DNA from: SZAS-103 sp038316385 | GTDB taxonomy: Bacteria; Pseudomonadota; Gammaproteobacteria; Xanthomonadales; Xanthomonadaceae | Direction of reading: 5' to 3' | Assembly (NCBI GenBank): GCA_038316385.1 | Contig: JBBQAN010000004.1 | Span: 1-64,000, forward strand | Length of the DNA stretch: 64,000 nucleotides | Part shown: positions 34,384 through 43,944 of the stretch, piece after piece | How positions within the stretch are numbered: the first letter of the stretch is position 1 | Layout: each line of letters begins with the position of its first letter | Translations under genes and position numbers: made by a program | Notes under the pieces: model-generated | What the model was told of the DNA's origin: nothing | The model's database searches: none | The model's input: only the letters and a program-made list of their open reading frames with translations

Positions 34384-36180
34384 ATGAGCGAAACGATTCC
34401 CGCCACCCGGCGCATGAACCTGTTCTTTTTTTCGGTCGTTGCCGTCGTTGTCGGCGCGATCACAGGATTCGGTGCGGTCGTCTTCCGCAGTCTCATCGCC
34501 TACGTTCACAACCTGCTGTTTCTGGGCCAGGTGTCTGGGGTTTACGATGCCAACCTCTACACTCCGGCTTCACCGTGGGGCGCGCTCATCATTCTGGTGC
34601 CGGTCGTCGGTGGGCTGGGTGTGGTGTTTCTGGTCAAGACATTCGCACCTGAGGCGCGCGGGCATGGCGTGCCTGAGGTCATGGATGCGATCTTCTACAA
34701 GGAAGGCCGCATACGGCCAGTCGTGGCAATCGTCAAATCGCTGGCATCCGCGCTGTCCATCGGCAGCGGGGCAGCGGTAGGTCGCGAAGGACCGATCATC
34801 CAGATTGGCGCTTCGCTCGGATCGAGCATCGGCCAGTGGGTGCGACTTGAGACGTGGCAGCGCATCACCCTGGTCGCGGCCGGTGCGGGCGCGGGCATCG
34901 CTGCAACCTTCAACACGCCGATCGGCGGAGTGATCTTCGCGATCGAACTGATGATGCCGGAAGTCAGCACACGCACTTTTCTTCCAGTTGCGCTGGCCAC
35001 CGGCACGGCGACCTTCATCGGCCGGATCTTCTTCGGCCCGCGACCGGCGTTCAACGTGCCGGCAGTCGGTGCGCTGTCGGTGCATCCGTCCGCGATCTAC
35101 GTGCTGGTGCTGTACGCATTGCTTGGTGTCGCCGCTGGCCTTGGTGCGGCCGGTTTCATCCGCGGGCTGCACTTTGCCGAGGAGACCTTCGAACGCATTC
35201 GCAACGCTTATCTGCGGCACGCGATCGGGATGACCCTCGTGGGCGCGATGATGTATGCGTACTTGCGCTTTTCCGGTCACTACCAGGTCGATGGCGTCGG
35301 CTACTCGACGATCCAGGATGTCTTGTTCGGCGGGCTCGCGGCCGCGCCATTTCTCGCATTGCTGTCGGCATCAAAACTGATTGCGACCTCGCTGAGTCTG
35401 GGTTCGGGATCGTCCGGCGGCATCTTCTCGCCGTCGCTGTACATGGGGGCGGTGCTCGGAGCGGCGTTCGGCGCTGTATGCCACCTGCTGTTTCCGACCG
35501 CCGCCATCAGTGTGCCCGCATTCGCGATCGTCGGCATGGCGGCGATGGTCGGTGGCACCACCGGCGCGGCGATGACGGCGGTCACCATGATTTTCGAGAT
35601 GACCCTCGATTACAGCATCGTGATGCCGATGATCGTGGCCGTCGCCATCAGCATCGGTATCCGCCGCATGCTCTCGCACGAGAACATCTACACGATCAAG
35701 CTGATTGCCCGCGGTCACTACATTCCCAAGGCGATGCACGCAAACATGTTCATGGTGCGCCGCGCCGGCGAGGTACTGGACAAGGACATCCTCGTGTTGC
35801 CCGGCGAGATGTCGTTCGACGACTTTCTGCGGCTACCCAAGCATGATGGTCGCGTGCGTCACGTCGTGACCACCGACGGCGATCGCATCACCGGCGTATT
35901 GCGCGTCAATACTGCATTGCGGCGTGGCCTTGAAGGGGCTTTCACCGGACTGACACTCGGTGAGGTCGCGAGTCCGCATTTCACGATCGAACAAGCCGGG
36001 GACATCATGTTCAACGTGATCGGGCACATGTGGCGCATGCAGGCGGTGATGGCGGTGATCGTGCGAGACGAGAACGATCCGCGCGCGACCGACGTGATTG
36101 GCGTCATTACCAAGGAGCATGTCGCCGATTCGGTTGCCGAGAGCATCAAGCCGTACGCGGTCGCCGAAGAATTTCACTGA
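34384..36180 (+). CDS. CLC-family chloride channel/transporter with C-terminal CBS region
   Basis: 598 aa. A CLC membrane domain spans about residues 10-440, with filter segments RGHGVPEV, GSGAAVGREGPIIQIG (gating Glu) and GIFSPSLYMGA, and with the internal-Glu region FAIELMMPE. About 150 residues follow that look like a divergent CBS pair (FLRLPKHDGRVRHVVTTDGDRITGVLRV, then VMAVIVRDENDPRATDVIGVITKEHVAD). It could be a channel or a Cl-/H+ exchanger. It stands between etfA and scoB in a spot that is variable in relatives. Confidence 0.92.
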   Translation: MSETIPATRRMNLFFFSVVAVVVGAITGFGAVVFRSLIAYVHNLLFLGQVSGVYDANLYTPASPWGALIILVPVVGGLGVVFLVKTFAPEARGHGVPEVMDAIFYKEGRIRPVVAIVKSLASALSIGSGAAVGREGPIIQIGASLGSSIGQWVRLETWQRITLVAAGAGAGIAATFNTPIGGVIFAIELMMPEVSTRTFLPVALATGTATFIGRIFFGPRPAFNVPAVGALSVHPSAIYVLVLYALLGVAAGLGAAGFIRGLHFAEETFERIRNAYLRHAIGMTLVGAMMYAYLRFSGHYQVDGVGYSTIQDVLFGGLAAAPFLALLSASKLIATSLSLGSGSSGGIFSPSLYMGAVLGAAFGAVCHLLFPTAAISVPAFAIVGMAAMVGGTTGAAMTAVTMIFEMTLDYSIVMPMIVAVAISIGIRRMLSHENIYTIKLIARGHYIPKAMHANMFMVRRAGEVLDKDILVLPGEMSFDDFLRLPKHDGRVRHVVTTDGDRITGVLRVNTALRRGLEGAFTGLTLGEVASPHFTIEQAGDIMFNVIGHMWRMQAVMAVIVRDENDPRATDVIGVITKEHVADSVAESIKPYAVAEEFH

Positions 36181-36344
36181 CCACATGCAGGTGACGCGAG
36201 ATTCGCGCACTGATCTGGCGAAGGGCGGCGTGCAATAGCGACATCGCCTATATCGCCGACAGTGCCGGCGGCGAGGGCTCTTTCAACGCGACACGAAATC
36301 GATCGCTATGCTGCGAACGCCACTTCATGGAAAGCAGTAACGCA

Positions 36345-36977
36345 CTACGCCGTTGCGAAAGCGCAACCTGTCATCGTACGCAACTCGACTTCCGTCACGT
36401 CGGGCGCAGACTCGACAAGAACCAATCCTTTCGGCGTCACGTCGAACACCGCCAGTTCGGTGATGATGCGGTTGACCACGCCCACACCGGTCAGCGGCAA
36501 GGTGCACTCTCTCAGGATCTTGTGATCGCCGCTCTTGGCGGTGTGCTCCATCAGCACGACCACGCGTTTCACGCCAGCCACCAGATCCATCGCGCCGCCC
36601 ATGCCCTTGACCATCTTGCCCGGCACCATCCAGTTGGCGAGATCGCCCTGGTCGGTCACCTGCATCGCACCGAGGATGGCCAGGTCGATGTGGCCGCCGC
36701 GGATCATCGCGAAGCTGTCATGGCTACCGAAATAACTGGCGCCCGGGCGCGCGGTCACGGTCTGCTTGCCGGCATTGATCAGGTCGGCATCGATGTCATC
36801 ATCGGTCGGAAACGGGCCGATGCCGAGCAGGCCGTTTTCCGACTGCAGCCACACATCCATGCCTTCCGGGATGAAATTGGCAACCAGCGTCGGCAAGCCG
36901 ATGCCGAGGTTGACGTAGGCGCCGTCGGTGAGTTCGAGCGCGGCGCGTTGCGCCATCTGGTCGCGGGTCCATGGCAT
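36345..36977 (-). CDS. scoB: 3-oxoacid CoA-transferase subunit B
   Basis: 210 aa. It transfers CoA from succinyl-CoA to acetoacetate with subunit A. The catalytic glutamate is E47 in QSENGLLGIGP. GIGLPTLVANFIP and the C-terminal VNRIITELAVFDV are family hallmarks. ATG 36977 has AGAGGA eight bases before. It is the second gene after scoA (20-bp gap). Acetoacetate produced by the tyrosine route encoded in this window is a plausible substrate. Confidence 0.95.
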   Translation of the reverse strand: MPWTRDQMAQRAALELTDGAYVNLGIGLPTLVANFIPEGMDVWLQSENGLLGIGPFPTDDDIDADLINAGKQTVTARPGASYFGSHDSFAMIRGGHIDLAILGAMQVTDQGDLANWMVPGKMVKGMGGAMDLVAGVKRVVVLMEHTAKSGDHKILRECTLPLTGVGVVNRIITELAVFDVTPKGLVLVESAPDVTEVELRTMTGCAFATA

Positions 36978-36997
36978 GGTCTGATTCCTCTTGGGGC

Positions 36998-37744
36998 TTA
37001 CGCCGACTTGGTGCGCACGGTGCGCTGTTCGATGCGCTTCTCGGGAGTCGCATTCACGATGACGCGATCGACATAGATGCCAGGCAGATGCACGTGATCC
37101 GGATCGATCGTACCGAGTTCGACGAGTTGCTCGACTTCCACCACGCAAACCTTCGCGCACATCGCCACCACCGGATTGAAATTGCGCGCGGTCTTGCGGA
37201 ACAACAGATTGCCAGCCGGGTCAGCTTTCCACGCCTTGACCAACGACACGTCGGAGCGCAACGCAGTTTCCATCACGTATTGATGGCCGTCGAACTCGCG
37301 CGTCTCCTTGCTTTCGGCGACGATCGTGCCGTACCCGGTGCGGGTGTAAAACGCCGGAATACCGGCGCCGCCGGCGCGCATGCGCTCGGCCAAAGTGCCT
37401 TGCGGGTTGAATTCCAGTTCGAGTTCGCCGTTGAGGTACTGGCGCTCGAACTCCTTGTTCTCACCGACGTACGACGAAATCATTTTCTTGATCTGCCGCG
37501 TCGCCAGCAACTGGCCGAGACCGAAGCCATCCACGCCGGCGTTGTTGGAAATTACGGTCAGGCCTTTCACGCCGGAATCGCGCAGTGCGGCAATCAGCGC
37601 CTCGGGGATGCCGCACAGCCCGAAGCCGCCGACCGCAAGGATCTGACCATCAGCGACTAGCCCGCGCAGTGCTTCATCGGCGCTTGAAAAAAGTTTGCTC
37701 TTCGCAGCGATTTGACTGCGCGGCACTGTATTGACCTGGGCCAT
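36998..37744 (-). CDS. scoA: 3-oxoacid CoA-transferase subunit A
   Basis: 248 aa. It shows the alpha-subunit pattern GQILAVGGFGLCGIPEALIAAL, SNNAGVDGFGLGQLL, KKMISSYVGENKEFERQYL and PAFYTRTGYGT. ATG 37744 is placed after AGGGAG with a T-rich spacer. It forms a two-gene operon with scoB and lies 145 bp from the polysaccharide module, which is on the same strand upstream and may read through. Confidence 0.95.
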   Translation of the reverse strand: MAQVNTVPRSQIAAKSKLFSSADEALRGLVADGQILAVGGFGLCGIPEALIAALRDSGVKGLTVISNNAGVDGFGLGQLLATRQIKKMISSYVGENKEFERQYLNGELELEFNPQGTLAERMRAGGAGIPAFYTRTGYGTIVAESKETREFDGHQYVMETALRSDVSLVKAWKADPAGNLLFRKTARNFNPVVAMCAKVCVVEVEQLVELGTIDPDHVHLPGIYVDRVIVNATPEKRIEQRTVRTKSA

Positions 37745-37889
37745 AAAAAACTCCCTGTGGAACATCAAACATAACATGCGACCAAGACCGCGTTCCGGTA
37801 CCCACCGGCGCTGCAAGCAACGGAGCCGGTCGGCAGCGCCAGGATTCAATCACGCGTGCAAGGTACGGCGACCACCGTTAGCAAGACCA

Positions 37890-39200
37890 TCAAATCGACA
37901 CTCCGAGCACTCGTGTGATTTTGACAAGCGGAAGCATCAGCACGCGCAGCCACGGCCGTTGCCTCACCGCCGGCCTGAGAGACTCGGCTTTCAAATTCAG
38001 ATGGAACCGCACGACATCACGGAAATCCTTCCAAAATGTTCTGTGAGGCACTTCCTCGTCGTGGGGCAGGTCAAATTCAGGGAACCCTGCAAACCTGCGC
38101 ACACCAGTCTTCGCATTCAACGTGGCTTGCAGAAATCCATGCCCAAACCACCGGTCGGGTTCAAGATGACAGCCCTCGGCCCACTCGTTCCAGGCATTGA
38201 TGAAAATCAACTCGTCGGGTCTGCCGGACTGCTTGACGAGATCAATGGTCGAGGCAAGCCAGTATTCGTAGTTGTCCGGCACTCCGTTCAGTACGACCAG
38301 AGCGCGTTCCTTGGTGCGAGCAGTATTGTCCCAGGATGGGAATAAGCCTTTGAAAACCCAAGCACCGCCGTAGCTGCGGTCGATGTACGACTGTGCAATC
38401 TGGTCGAATTGCATCACGTTGCCGTGAAATGCGTTGTGGAATTGCACCTGCGGATTCACGTTGGCGGATTGCAGATTGTGCGGCGGAAACTCGACCCCGC
38501 TATCGAAGCCGAACTGTTCATGGTCCCGATTGCCATGGGTCAACGAAGCCGAGACGTGGAGTTCTCCCAAGCCGTTCTCGCGGCAGTAGTGGCGCCACGT
38601 TTCAAGCGTCTTGCGCGCGTCGGGCAGGTGCTGCGGTCGATAGACAATCAGGAAAAGCTTGCCATCAACGCGGATATAGCGCGGATCCTTGAAGAATGGC
38701 ACCAGCGATTTGACGAAATTCAGATCGTCTTCGGGCAGGTATTTCTGTGCAATCAATATTTCGTGCTCGGCTGCATCCCAGCGGCGCGTCCAATTCTCAT
38801 TGGCCCAACTCAGGCAAAACGGCATGTCGCTATGCGGATCGGACAGCATGTCGTCCAGCGGAGCATTCAGGATGCGTTTTCCGGAAAACCAGTAGTAGTG
38901 ATAGCAGAAGCCATCAATTCCATATTGCTTCGCCATCTCGATCTGATCGTGCCTGGTTTCGCGCACCCGCAGATCGTAAAAACCGAAATCGCTGGGCAAG
39001 TGCGGTTGGCGATGGCCTTCGAACAAAGGCTCGGCCTTTGTCACATTGGTCCACTCGGTGAATCCCTTGCCCCACCAGAGGTCGTTTTCCGATGTCGGGT
39101 GAAATTGGGTCAGGTAAAACGCGATCAACCTTGGATTTGCACGCACGTTCGAACTTGGCAGCAGATCGCCGTTTCCAGAGTTTGCATGAGGCGTTGTCAC
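37890..39200 (-). CDS. WbsX-like (GH99-related) glycan protein
   Basis: 436 aa. The N-terminal signature (AFYLTQFHPTSENDLWWGK, then GFTEWTNVTKAEPLF and PHLPSDFGFYDLR) marks the WbsX family, often found in O-antigen and exopolysaccharide clusters and related in fold to glycoside hydrolase family 99. SWANENWTRRWD and INAWNEWAEGCHLEPD are also conserved. Acidic residues in these motifs could be catalytic, but whether members transfer or cleave sugars is not settled. A GTG start overlaps the methyltransferase stop by four bases. It is last in the five-gene polysaccharide module. Confidence 0.85.
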   Translation of the reverse strand: MTTPHANSGNGDLLPSSNVRANPRLIAFYLTQFHPTSENDLWWGKGFTEWTNVTKAEPLFEGHRQPHLPSDFGFYDLRVRETRHDQIEMAKQYGIDGFCYHYYWFSGKRILNAPLDDMLSDPHSDMPFCLSWANENWTRRWDAAEHEILIAQKYLPEDDLNFVKSLVPFFKDPRYIRVDGKLFLIVYRPQHLPDARKTLETWRHYCRENGLGELHVSASLTHGNRDHEQFGFDSGVEFPPHNLQSANVNPQVQFHNAFHGNVMQFDQIAQSYIDRSYGGAWVFKGLFPSWDNTARTKERALVVLNGVPDNYEYWLASTIDLVKQSGRPDELIFINAWNEWAEGCHLEPDRWFGHGFLQATLNAKTGVRRFAGFPEFDLPHDEEVPHRTFWKDFRDVVRFHLNLKAESLRPAVRQRPWLRVLMLPLVKITRVLGVSI

Positions 39201-40039
39201 AATCGCATGCCCAGGAGTTTGAAGCCCTTGCGGATGTTTTGTTTAAGTTGCGGGCTCAGGCGCGCCGCAATCCGTGACTTCAATGATGCGCCCGCACGCT
39301 TCTCTGGCTGGTATTCGCTGCTTTCAGGCGCCAGTGGCACCGCATCGCCTGCACGATCCAGCGGGATCGCCTTGACGACCACCTGATAAATTTCGGAGTG
39401 ATTGGTGCTCATCAGCGCTGCTTTCACGGGTGCCGAAAGCCTGGACCAGCCTGCCGCAAATTCGGTTGCTTCCGGAGCGGTGATGACGTACCTGGCTTCG
39501 ACAATCTTCAGACCGGCCTGGGCAAACAGCGCCTCGATATTCCTGAGTCCGAAGAAGCGTATATGCGTGCGGTCAAGCAAGCCCCAGTCGCGATACTCGA
39601 AGTCTCCATTGATGAGGCAGGACATCACTGCCGCATGCCCAACATGGGGCAATGAGATCACCACGTAACCATCCTGATTGATCAGTGGCACCATCCGCCG
39701 CAACGTATTCCACGGGTCGTAAAGATGTTCAAGCACATCGGCGGCAACCACCACGTCGAATTTTTCGGACGCTTCCAAAAGGCTCGGCCAATTGCTGGAA
39801 TTGAGATCGGCCTGGATCACCTGAACGCAATAAGGCGTTACCTTCTCGATGGCACTGGGATCCAATTCCATGCCGGTCATCTCGCAACCGTTGTGTTGCG
39901 CAAGGATCTTCGTGATCGATCCAGGCCCGCAGCCGATTTCAAGGACACGCTTGCCGTTACCTACCATTCGCACCACGTGTGCAGGTGCGGTTTGTGCGCT
40001 TGCATCCACGTCGTATTCGTAATTATGACGTTCGTTCAT
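39197..40039 (-). CDS. Class I SAM-dependent methyltransferase of the polysaccharide module
   Basis: 280 aa. A Rossmann methyltransferase core has motif I VLEIGCGPGSITKIL, motif II MELDP, then VVVAADVLEHLYDPWNTLRRM and YVVISLPHVGHAAV, as in Methyltransf_23-type glycan methylases. The C-terminal 60 residues are basic (RAGASLKSRIAARLSPQLKQNIRKGFKLL), which could attach to the membrane. GAAGG lies ahead of ATG 40039. It couples to the WbsX gene downstream. It probably methylates a sugar of the O-chain; the target is unknown. Confidence 0.85.
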   Translation of the reverse strand: MNERHNYEYDVDASAQTAPAHVVRMVGNGKRVLEIGCGPGSITKILAQHNGCEMTGMELDPSAIEKVTPYCVQVIQADLNSSNWPSLLEASEKFDVVVAADVLEHLYDPWNTLRRMVPLINQDGYVVISLPHVGHAAVMSCLINGDFEYRDWGLLDRTHIRFFGLRNIEALFAQAGLKIVEARYVITAPEATEFAAGWSRLSAPVKAALMSTNHSEIYQVVVKAIPLDRAGDAVPLAPESSEYQPEKRAGASLKSRIAARLSPQLKQNIRKGFKLLGMRL

Positions 40040-40153
40040 GGGCAAACCTTCGCTGGCTAATGACTTTTGACCCAATCAAACAGCAGTACATCACTTTTGC
40101 GTGCAGAAGACCTACATACCCGAATTCTTGTTCAAGACATCCGATGGATATTT

Positions 40154-41461
40154 TCACAGGCCATCATGTTTTTTTCTTTCGGCGCTGCTGATTGTTGTCT
40201 GCTTGCCTGTGAAAAAAGTTTTTATGGAACGCAGCGGCTGGGTGATTCGCCAACTGGAAGACGCATAAAGCCCTGCTATCTCCTGCTTGAGCACGCCCAC
40301 TTCACTATTGCGCTCCGCCAGGGATTTTTTGAGTTCTTCCACAATCGTGTCGCTTTCAGAAAGCGAATGGGTGAGCGCTTCAATCGTGCCATCCCGTTCC
40401 ATCATGGACTGATTCAGTTCGTGGATCGCGCTGTCTCGCTCGGCCATTAAACGCTCGAACTGTTCCACAGCGGTATCACGCGCGGCCAGCGACTGCTTGA
40501 TTGTTTCCAGCGCAGCGGTGCGCTCTATCAACGACTGCCTGAGCAGTTTCACGATGCCGTCACGTTCCGCCAATGACTGGCTCAGCACGGCAACGACATT
40601 TCGGTTCAGATCGATCAATGCCTGCTTCAGTCGTACCATCTGCATTTCAGACGACGTTGCCTTCAAGTCTTCATCGAGCGTTGCGCGTTCATGCACGACT
40701 GCGTCCAACTTTCGCCAATAAACGCCGACGCCATCGATTTCGACAACGTCAGGATGAATTCCAATGCTATTGCAATAGTCATCGACTGCCGCCTTGCAGG
40801 CAGGCACCACATGGTAATCATCGATGATCACGTACCCACGATCGGAAAGTCTTGGATACAGGCTGACCAGCGCATCCATCGTCGATTCGTACATGTCGCC
40901 GTCCAGCCGCAGCAATGCCAGTCGCTCGGCAGGCACGGTCGGCAATGTGTCCTTGAACCAACCCTTGAGAAATTTTGTCTGCTCGTCCAGTAAGCCGAAG
41001 CTGCGAAAGTTTTTCTGAACCTCTTCGAGCGATATCGCGAGTTGCTCGTAGATGTGAAAATCCGATCCGCTATCGGCCGGATATTGCAGCTCATTGGGAG
41101 CCGGCAATCCGGCAAAGGAATCGGCGACCCAGACACGTCGATCGGTAACGCCGTGTGCGTACAGGATCGCGCGCATCATGATGCATGCACCACCTCGCCA
41201 TACACCGGTTTCGATGAAGTCGCCTGGAATGTCCTCGGCGAGTATGGTCTCGATCAGGGTTCGCAGATTGGTCATGCGCCTTGAACCGATCATGGTCAGC
41301 GCATGGGCTGGCCAGTCCAGTCCGTGGTCGCGCAGGTGGGAATCGAAGGTGTCGGTTCCAAATGGCGCACGCGAGGCATCGCGGAAAATCACTCCGGTCA
41401 GACACGACTCCATCAGGTCGAGATATTCTTTTCGCAACTGCTGGAGTTTGGCGTCAAGCAT
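40154..41461 (-). CDS. TylF-type methyltransferase fused to a seven-repeat coiled coil
   Basis: 435 aa from ATG 41461 (an in-frame TTG lies 22 codons upstream). The N-terminal ~255 aa is a TylF/MycF-like methyltransferase: IPGDFIETGVWRGGACIMMRA, VWVADSFAGLPAP, LLRLDGDMYESTMDAL and VIIDDYHVVPACKAAVDDY with metal-binding Asp residues. Residues 295-392 are seven consecutive 14-residue units of the form QSLAERDGIVKLLR, each two heptads long, predicted as a coiled coil. A basic tail with SSSWRITQPLRSI follows, a motif seen at the ends of glycan-cluster proteins. It lies between wzt and another methyltransferase and may terminate and measure O-polysaccharide chains, by analogy with WbdD. Confidence 0.88.
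   Translation of the reverse strand: MLDAKLQQLRKEYLDLMESCLTGVIFRDASRAPFGTDTFDSHLRDHGLDWPAHALTMIGSRRMTNLRTLIETILAEDIPGDFIETGVWRGGACIMMRAILYAHGVTDRRVWVADSFAGLPAPNELQYPADSGSDFHIYEQLAISLEEVQKNFRSFGLLDEQTKFLKGWFKDTLPTVPAERLALLRLDGDMYESTMDALVSLYPRLSDRGYVIIDDYHVVPACKAAVDDYCNSIGIHPDVVEIDGVGVYWRKLDAVVHERATLDEDLKATSSEMQMVRLKQALIDLNRNVVAVLSQSLAERDGIVKLLRQSLIERTAALETIKQSLAARDTAVEQFERLMAERDSAIHELNQSMMERDGTIEALTHSLSESDTIVEELKKSLAERNSEVGVLKQEIAGLYASSSWRITQPLRSIKTFFTGKQTTISSAERKKHDGL
40286..40579 (-). repeat. Seven in-frame 42-bp units encoding 14-residue coiled-coil repeats
   Basis: 294 bp inside the TylF-type methyltransferase gene. Translated units keep the register (Q/K/H)-S-(L/M)-x-E-R-D-x-x-(I/V)-x-x-L-x, with no insertions. 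DNA identity between units is imperfect, so the array is old or under protein-level selection rather than a recent slippage product. Confidence 0.85.
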
Positions 41462-41644
41462 TTGAGATGACTGTCTGAGTTCTAATGAGGTGTTCGAGCG
41501 TGCTGGCCGCTGATTATGCAAGCGCAAATCAAACGTTACATTGGCGAAGAGTCGCGGGACATATCGGTGACGCGGGCATTTTACGCGCCTTCAACCCAAA
41601 CACGAGGGAACATCGGCGATGGAGGTGAGCGCTACTTCTTTCGA

Positions 41645-43027
41645 TCAATCGACCGCAAGACTCACTTTCTTGAACGGAATGCCGACCAGCCCGTGGCCTG
41701 GTTTTTTGGTGGACACGCGGATGACCATCGCATCGTGCAACCAGTGGTGTTGAACGTGCACATCCGGTGTGCCATCGGCGATTGCAACCGTCATCGAATA
41801 ATCCCCGTTGGACAGCATCGGTAGCGAAAACACGAATTTGGCCGTAATCGACTGGCCCGCCGCGACCGGTACCGCGCCGGCGGCGTCAAACGTGTTTTCC
41901 CCGAACAAGGCTTGTCCGAGTCGGTCTTTCACCAGGAAACCGATGATCGGGCTGTACAACGCTGAGCAAGCGATTGCGGTGACCGTCAATTCGATATGTT
42001 CGCCACCGACAAAGGATGCATAGGTCTGTCCGCAGGCATCCGTGATGCTGACCGAGACCAGCTTTGCCAGATGGGTCGTCCATCCTTCCGAATTGACGAT
42101 GTTGTCAAAAAAAGAGACTTGTACTGCCGGATCGAGCAGTGGTGGGACTGGGACCAGCGATTCCGTACTGGTCTTGTCATTCACGCCCACCGTCTCGATT
42201 CGAACAGCGTCCCCAACCGCGATCTGCATGCATTCACGGTTGTAGGCGTCGGTAACTTCCTTGGCGTTTCCGTACATCCGGATCGTGCCTTTGTCGAGCC
42301 ACACGGCAGACTCGCACAGGTTGAGCACGCTTCCCACGTCGTGGCTTACGAACAACAGGGTTCCCCGCTGCATGAAACTGCGCAGGAAACGCATGCACTT
42401 CTGGGTGAACACCGCGTCGCCAACCGCCAATGCCTCGTCGATGACAAGGATTTCCGCGTCTGCATGAGCGATCACTGCAAAGGCCAGACGCAGGTACATG
42501 CCGCTCGAATAGGTCTTGATCGGCTGTCCGATGAACTCACCGATTTCTGCAAAAGCGACGATGTCTTCGTAACGGGCGTCGATTTCTTCGCGGCTGAGGC
42601 CAAGAACCGCACCGCTCATGTAGATATTTTCGCGACCTGTGAACTCCGGGTTGAAGCCGCTGCCGAGTTCGAGCAGGGCTGCGATCCGCCCACTGACCTC
42701 GACGGTTCCATTGGTCGGAGTCAAGGTTCCGCAAATGATCTGAAGGAGAGTGGATTTCCCCGATCCGTTGCGGCCTATCACGCCGAGGGTTCCGCCCTTG
42801 CGGACATCCAGGGCAATGTCGTGCAATGCCCAGAACTCGCGGTAATAGCGGCTCTCCGGTCGACGCAACAGGCGTTGGAAGCGTGGCAGGATCGACTGCT
42901 TCAGGCGGTCTTCCGGACGCTCGTAGATTTGATAGCACTTCGAGAGATTCGCAACCCGGATTGCAGTTGCGTCTCGTGGTTCGGCGTGACCCGACGATGA
43001 CTCATAAGCGATCGCATCAGAGGACAT
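41645..43027 (-). CDS. wzt: O-antigen/polysaccharide ABC exporter ATPase with C-terminal binding domain
   Basis: 460 aa. The ABC domain lies in about residues 20-260: Walker A GRNGSGKST, signature YSSGMYLRLAFAV, Walker B EILVIDEALAVGD, H-loop FVSHD. The C-terminal ~180 aa after NRECMQIAVGD is an Ig-like Wzt carbohydrate-recognition type region (GEHIELTVTAIACSALYSPIIGFLVKDRLGQALFG...NGDYSMTVAIADG), which in O8/O9a-like systems reads the modified chain end. It overlaps wzm by 11 bases. A 183-bp A+T-richer gap separates it from the methyltransferase gene. Confidence 0.93.
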   Translation of the reverse strand: MSSDAIAYESSSGHAEPRDATAIRVANLSKCYQIYERPEDRLKQSILPRFQRLLRRPESRYYREFWALHDIALDVRKGGTLGVIGRNGSGKSTLLQIICGTLTPTNGTVEVSGRIAALLELGSGFNPEFTGRENIYMSGAVLGLSREEIDARYEDIVAFAEIGEFIGQPIKTYSSGMYLRLAFAVIAHADAEILVIDEALAVGDAVFTQKCMRFLRSFMQRGTLLFVSHDVGSVLNLCESAVWLDKGTIRMYGNAKEVTDAYNRECMQIAVGDAVRIETVGVNDKTSTESLVPVPPLLDPAVQVSFFDNIVNSEGWTTHLAKLVSVSITDACGQTYASFVGGEHIELTVTAIACSALYSPIIGFLVKDRLGQALFGENTFDAAGAVPVAAGQSITAKFVFSLPMLSNGDYSMTVAIADGTPDVHVQHHWLHDAMVIRVSTKKPGHGLVGIPFKKVSLAVD

Positions 43028-43847
43028 CGGCGAACCCCTTGCGGGTCATCTGGAACCATCTGAACCCGAGGCCGGCCACCAGCAGGGCCACTGCGCTGTA
43101 CAACGCCATCCCGAGCCAATCCGGCATTGTGCCGGCAAACAAGACTCCACGCGCCTGTTCGATGACGAAGGTCAACGGATTGAGATACAGCCATTTGCGG
43201 TAAGGTTCCGGCAGCGCCGTGATCGGATAGAACACCGGCGCCAGGTACATCAGGATGATCGTGAAGATACTGGTAACCTGCGCCACGTCGCGAATGAAGA
43301 CTCCGGTGGCCGCTAGCGCCCAGGCAAATCCCATGGTCATCGGGATCAATGGCAACAACACAATCGGCAGCCACAATGCGGTCAGCGGAATGCCGCCGCC
43401 GAACACCCACTGCGCCAACAACAGGATCACCAAGCTGACAGCCGCATGGAACCATGCGGACCCGATCACGATCCACGGCAGGATTTCCAGCGGAAACACC
43501 ACCTTCTTGACATAGTTCACGTTGCCAAGAATCAGACCTGGAGCCTTGTTGATGCCTTCCGCGAGCAGGCCATGCACGATCACGCCAACGAACAGCCCCA
43601 AGGCAAACTGCATGCGCGAAGTAGGCGCGCCGGTTCCCCAGCGCACCTTGAATACGACTGAAAACACGAAAGTGTAAATTGCCAGCATCAGCAACGGATT
43701 GAAAAACGACCACGCAAGGCCCAGCAGCGAGCCACGATAACGACCGAGCACTTCGCGGCGTGTCATCTGAGCGATCAGCTGTCGGTTACGCCAGAAGCTC
43801 CGGAACATTTGGCCAAGGCCTGCACGGGCTGGCGCATGGGGATTCAT
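43017..43847 (-). CDS. wzm: O-antigen/polysaccharide ABC exporter permease
   Basis: 276 aa inner-membrane permease of the ABC-2 type with about six helices. The N-terminal amphipathic segment RRREVLGRY-like (TRREVLGRYRGSLLGLAWSFFNPLLMLAIYTFVF) and the end PEPYRKWLYLNPLTFVIEQARGVLF are classic for Wzm/TagG. ATG 43847 is preferred over a TTG two codons upstream. It begins the module next to the metB-like gene, the same arrangement as in Xanthomonas LPS loci. Confidence 0.94.
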   Translation of the reverse strand: MNPHAPARAGLGQMFRSFWRNRQLIAQMTRREVLGRYRGSLLGLAWSFFNPLLMLAIYTFVFSVVFKVRWGTGAPTSRMQFALGLFVGVIVHGLLAEGINKAPGLILGNVNYVKKVVFPLEILPWIVIGSAWFHAAVSLVILLLAQWVFGGGIPLTALWLPIVLLPLIPMTMGFAWALAATGVFIRDVAQVTSIFTIILMYLAPVFYPITALPEPYRKWLYLNPLTFVIEQARGVLFAGTMPDWLGMALYSAVALLVAGLGFRWFQMTRKGFADVL

Positions 43848-43944
43848 TGTCAACAGTCCCGGGCTACGAACGTCGCAAAGGTCAGGTCATACCGGCGCAT
43901 TCTGAACTTCTTGTTGTCACCGGTGATGTTGTAGATTATCGCGG

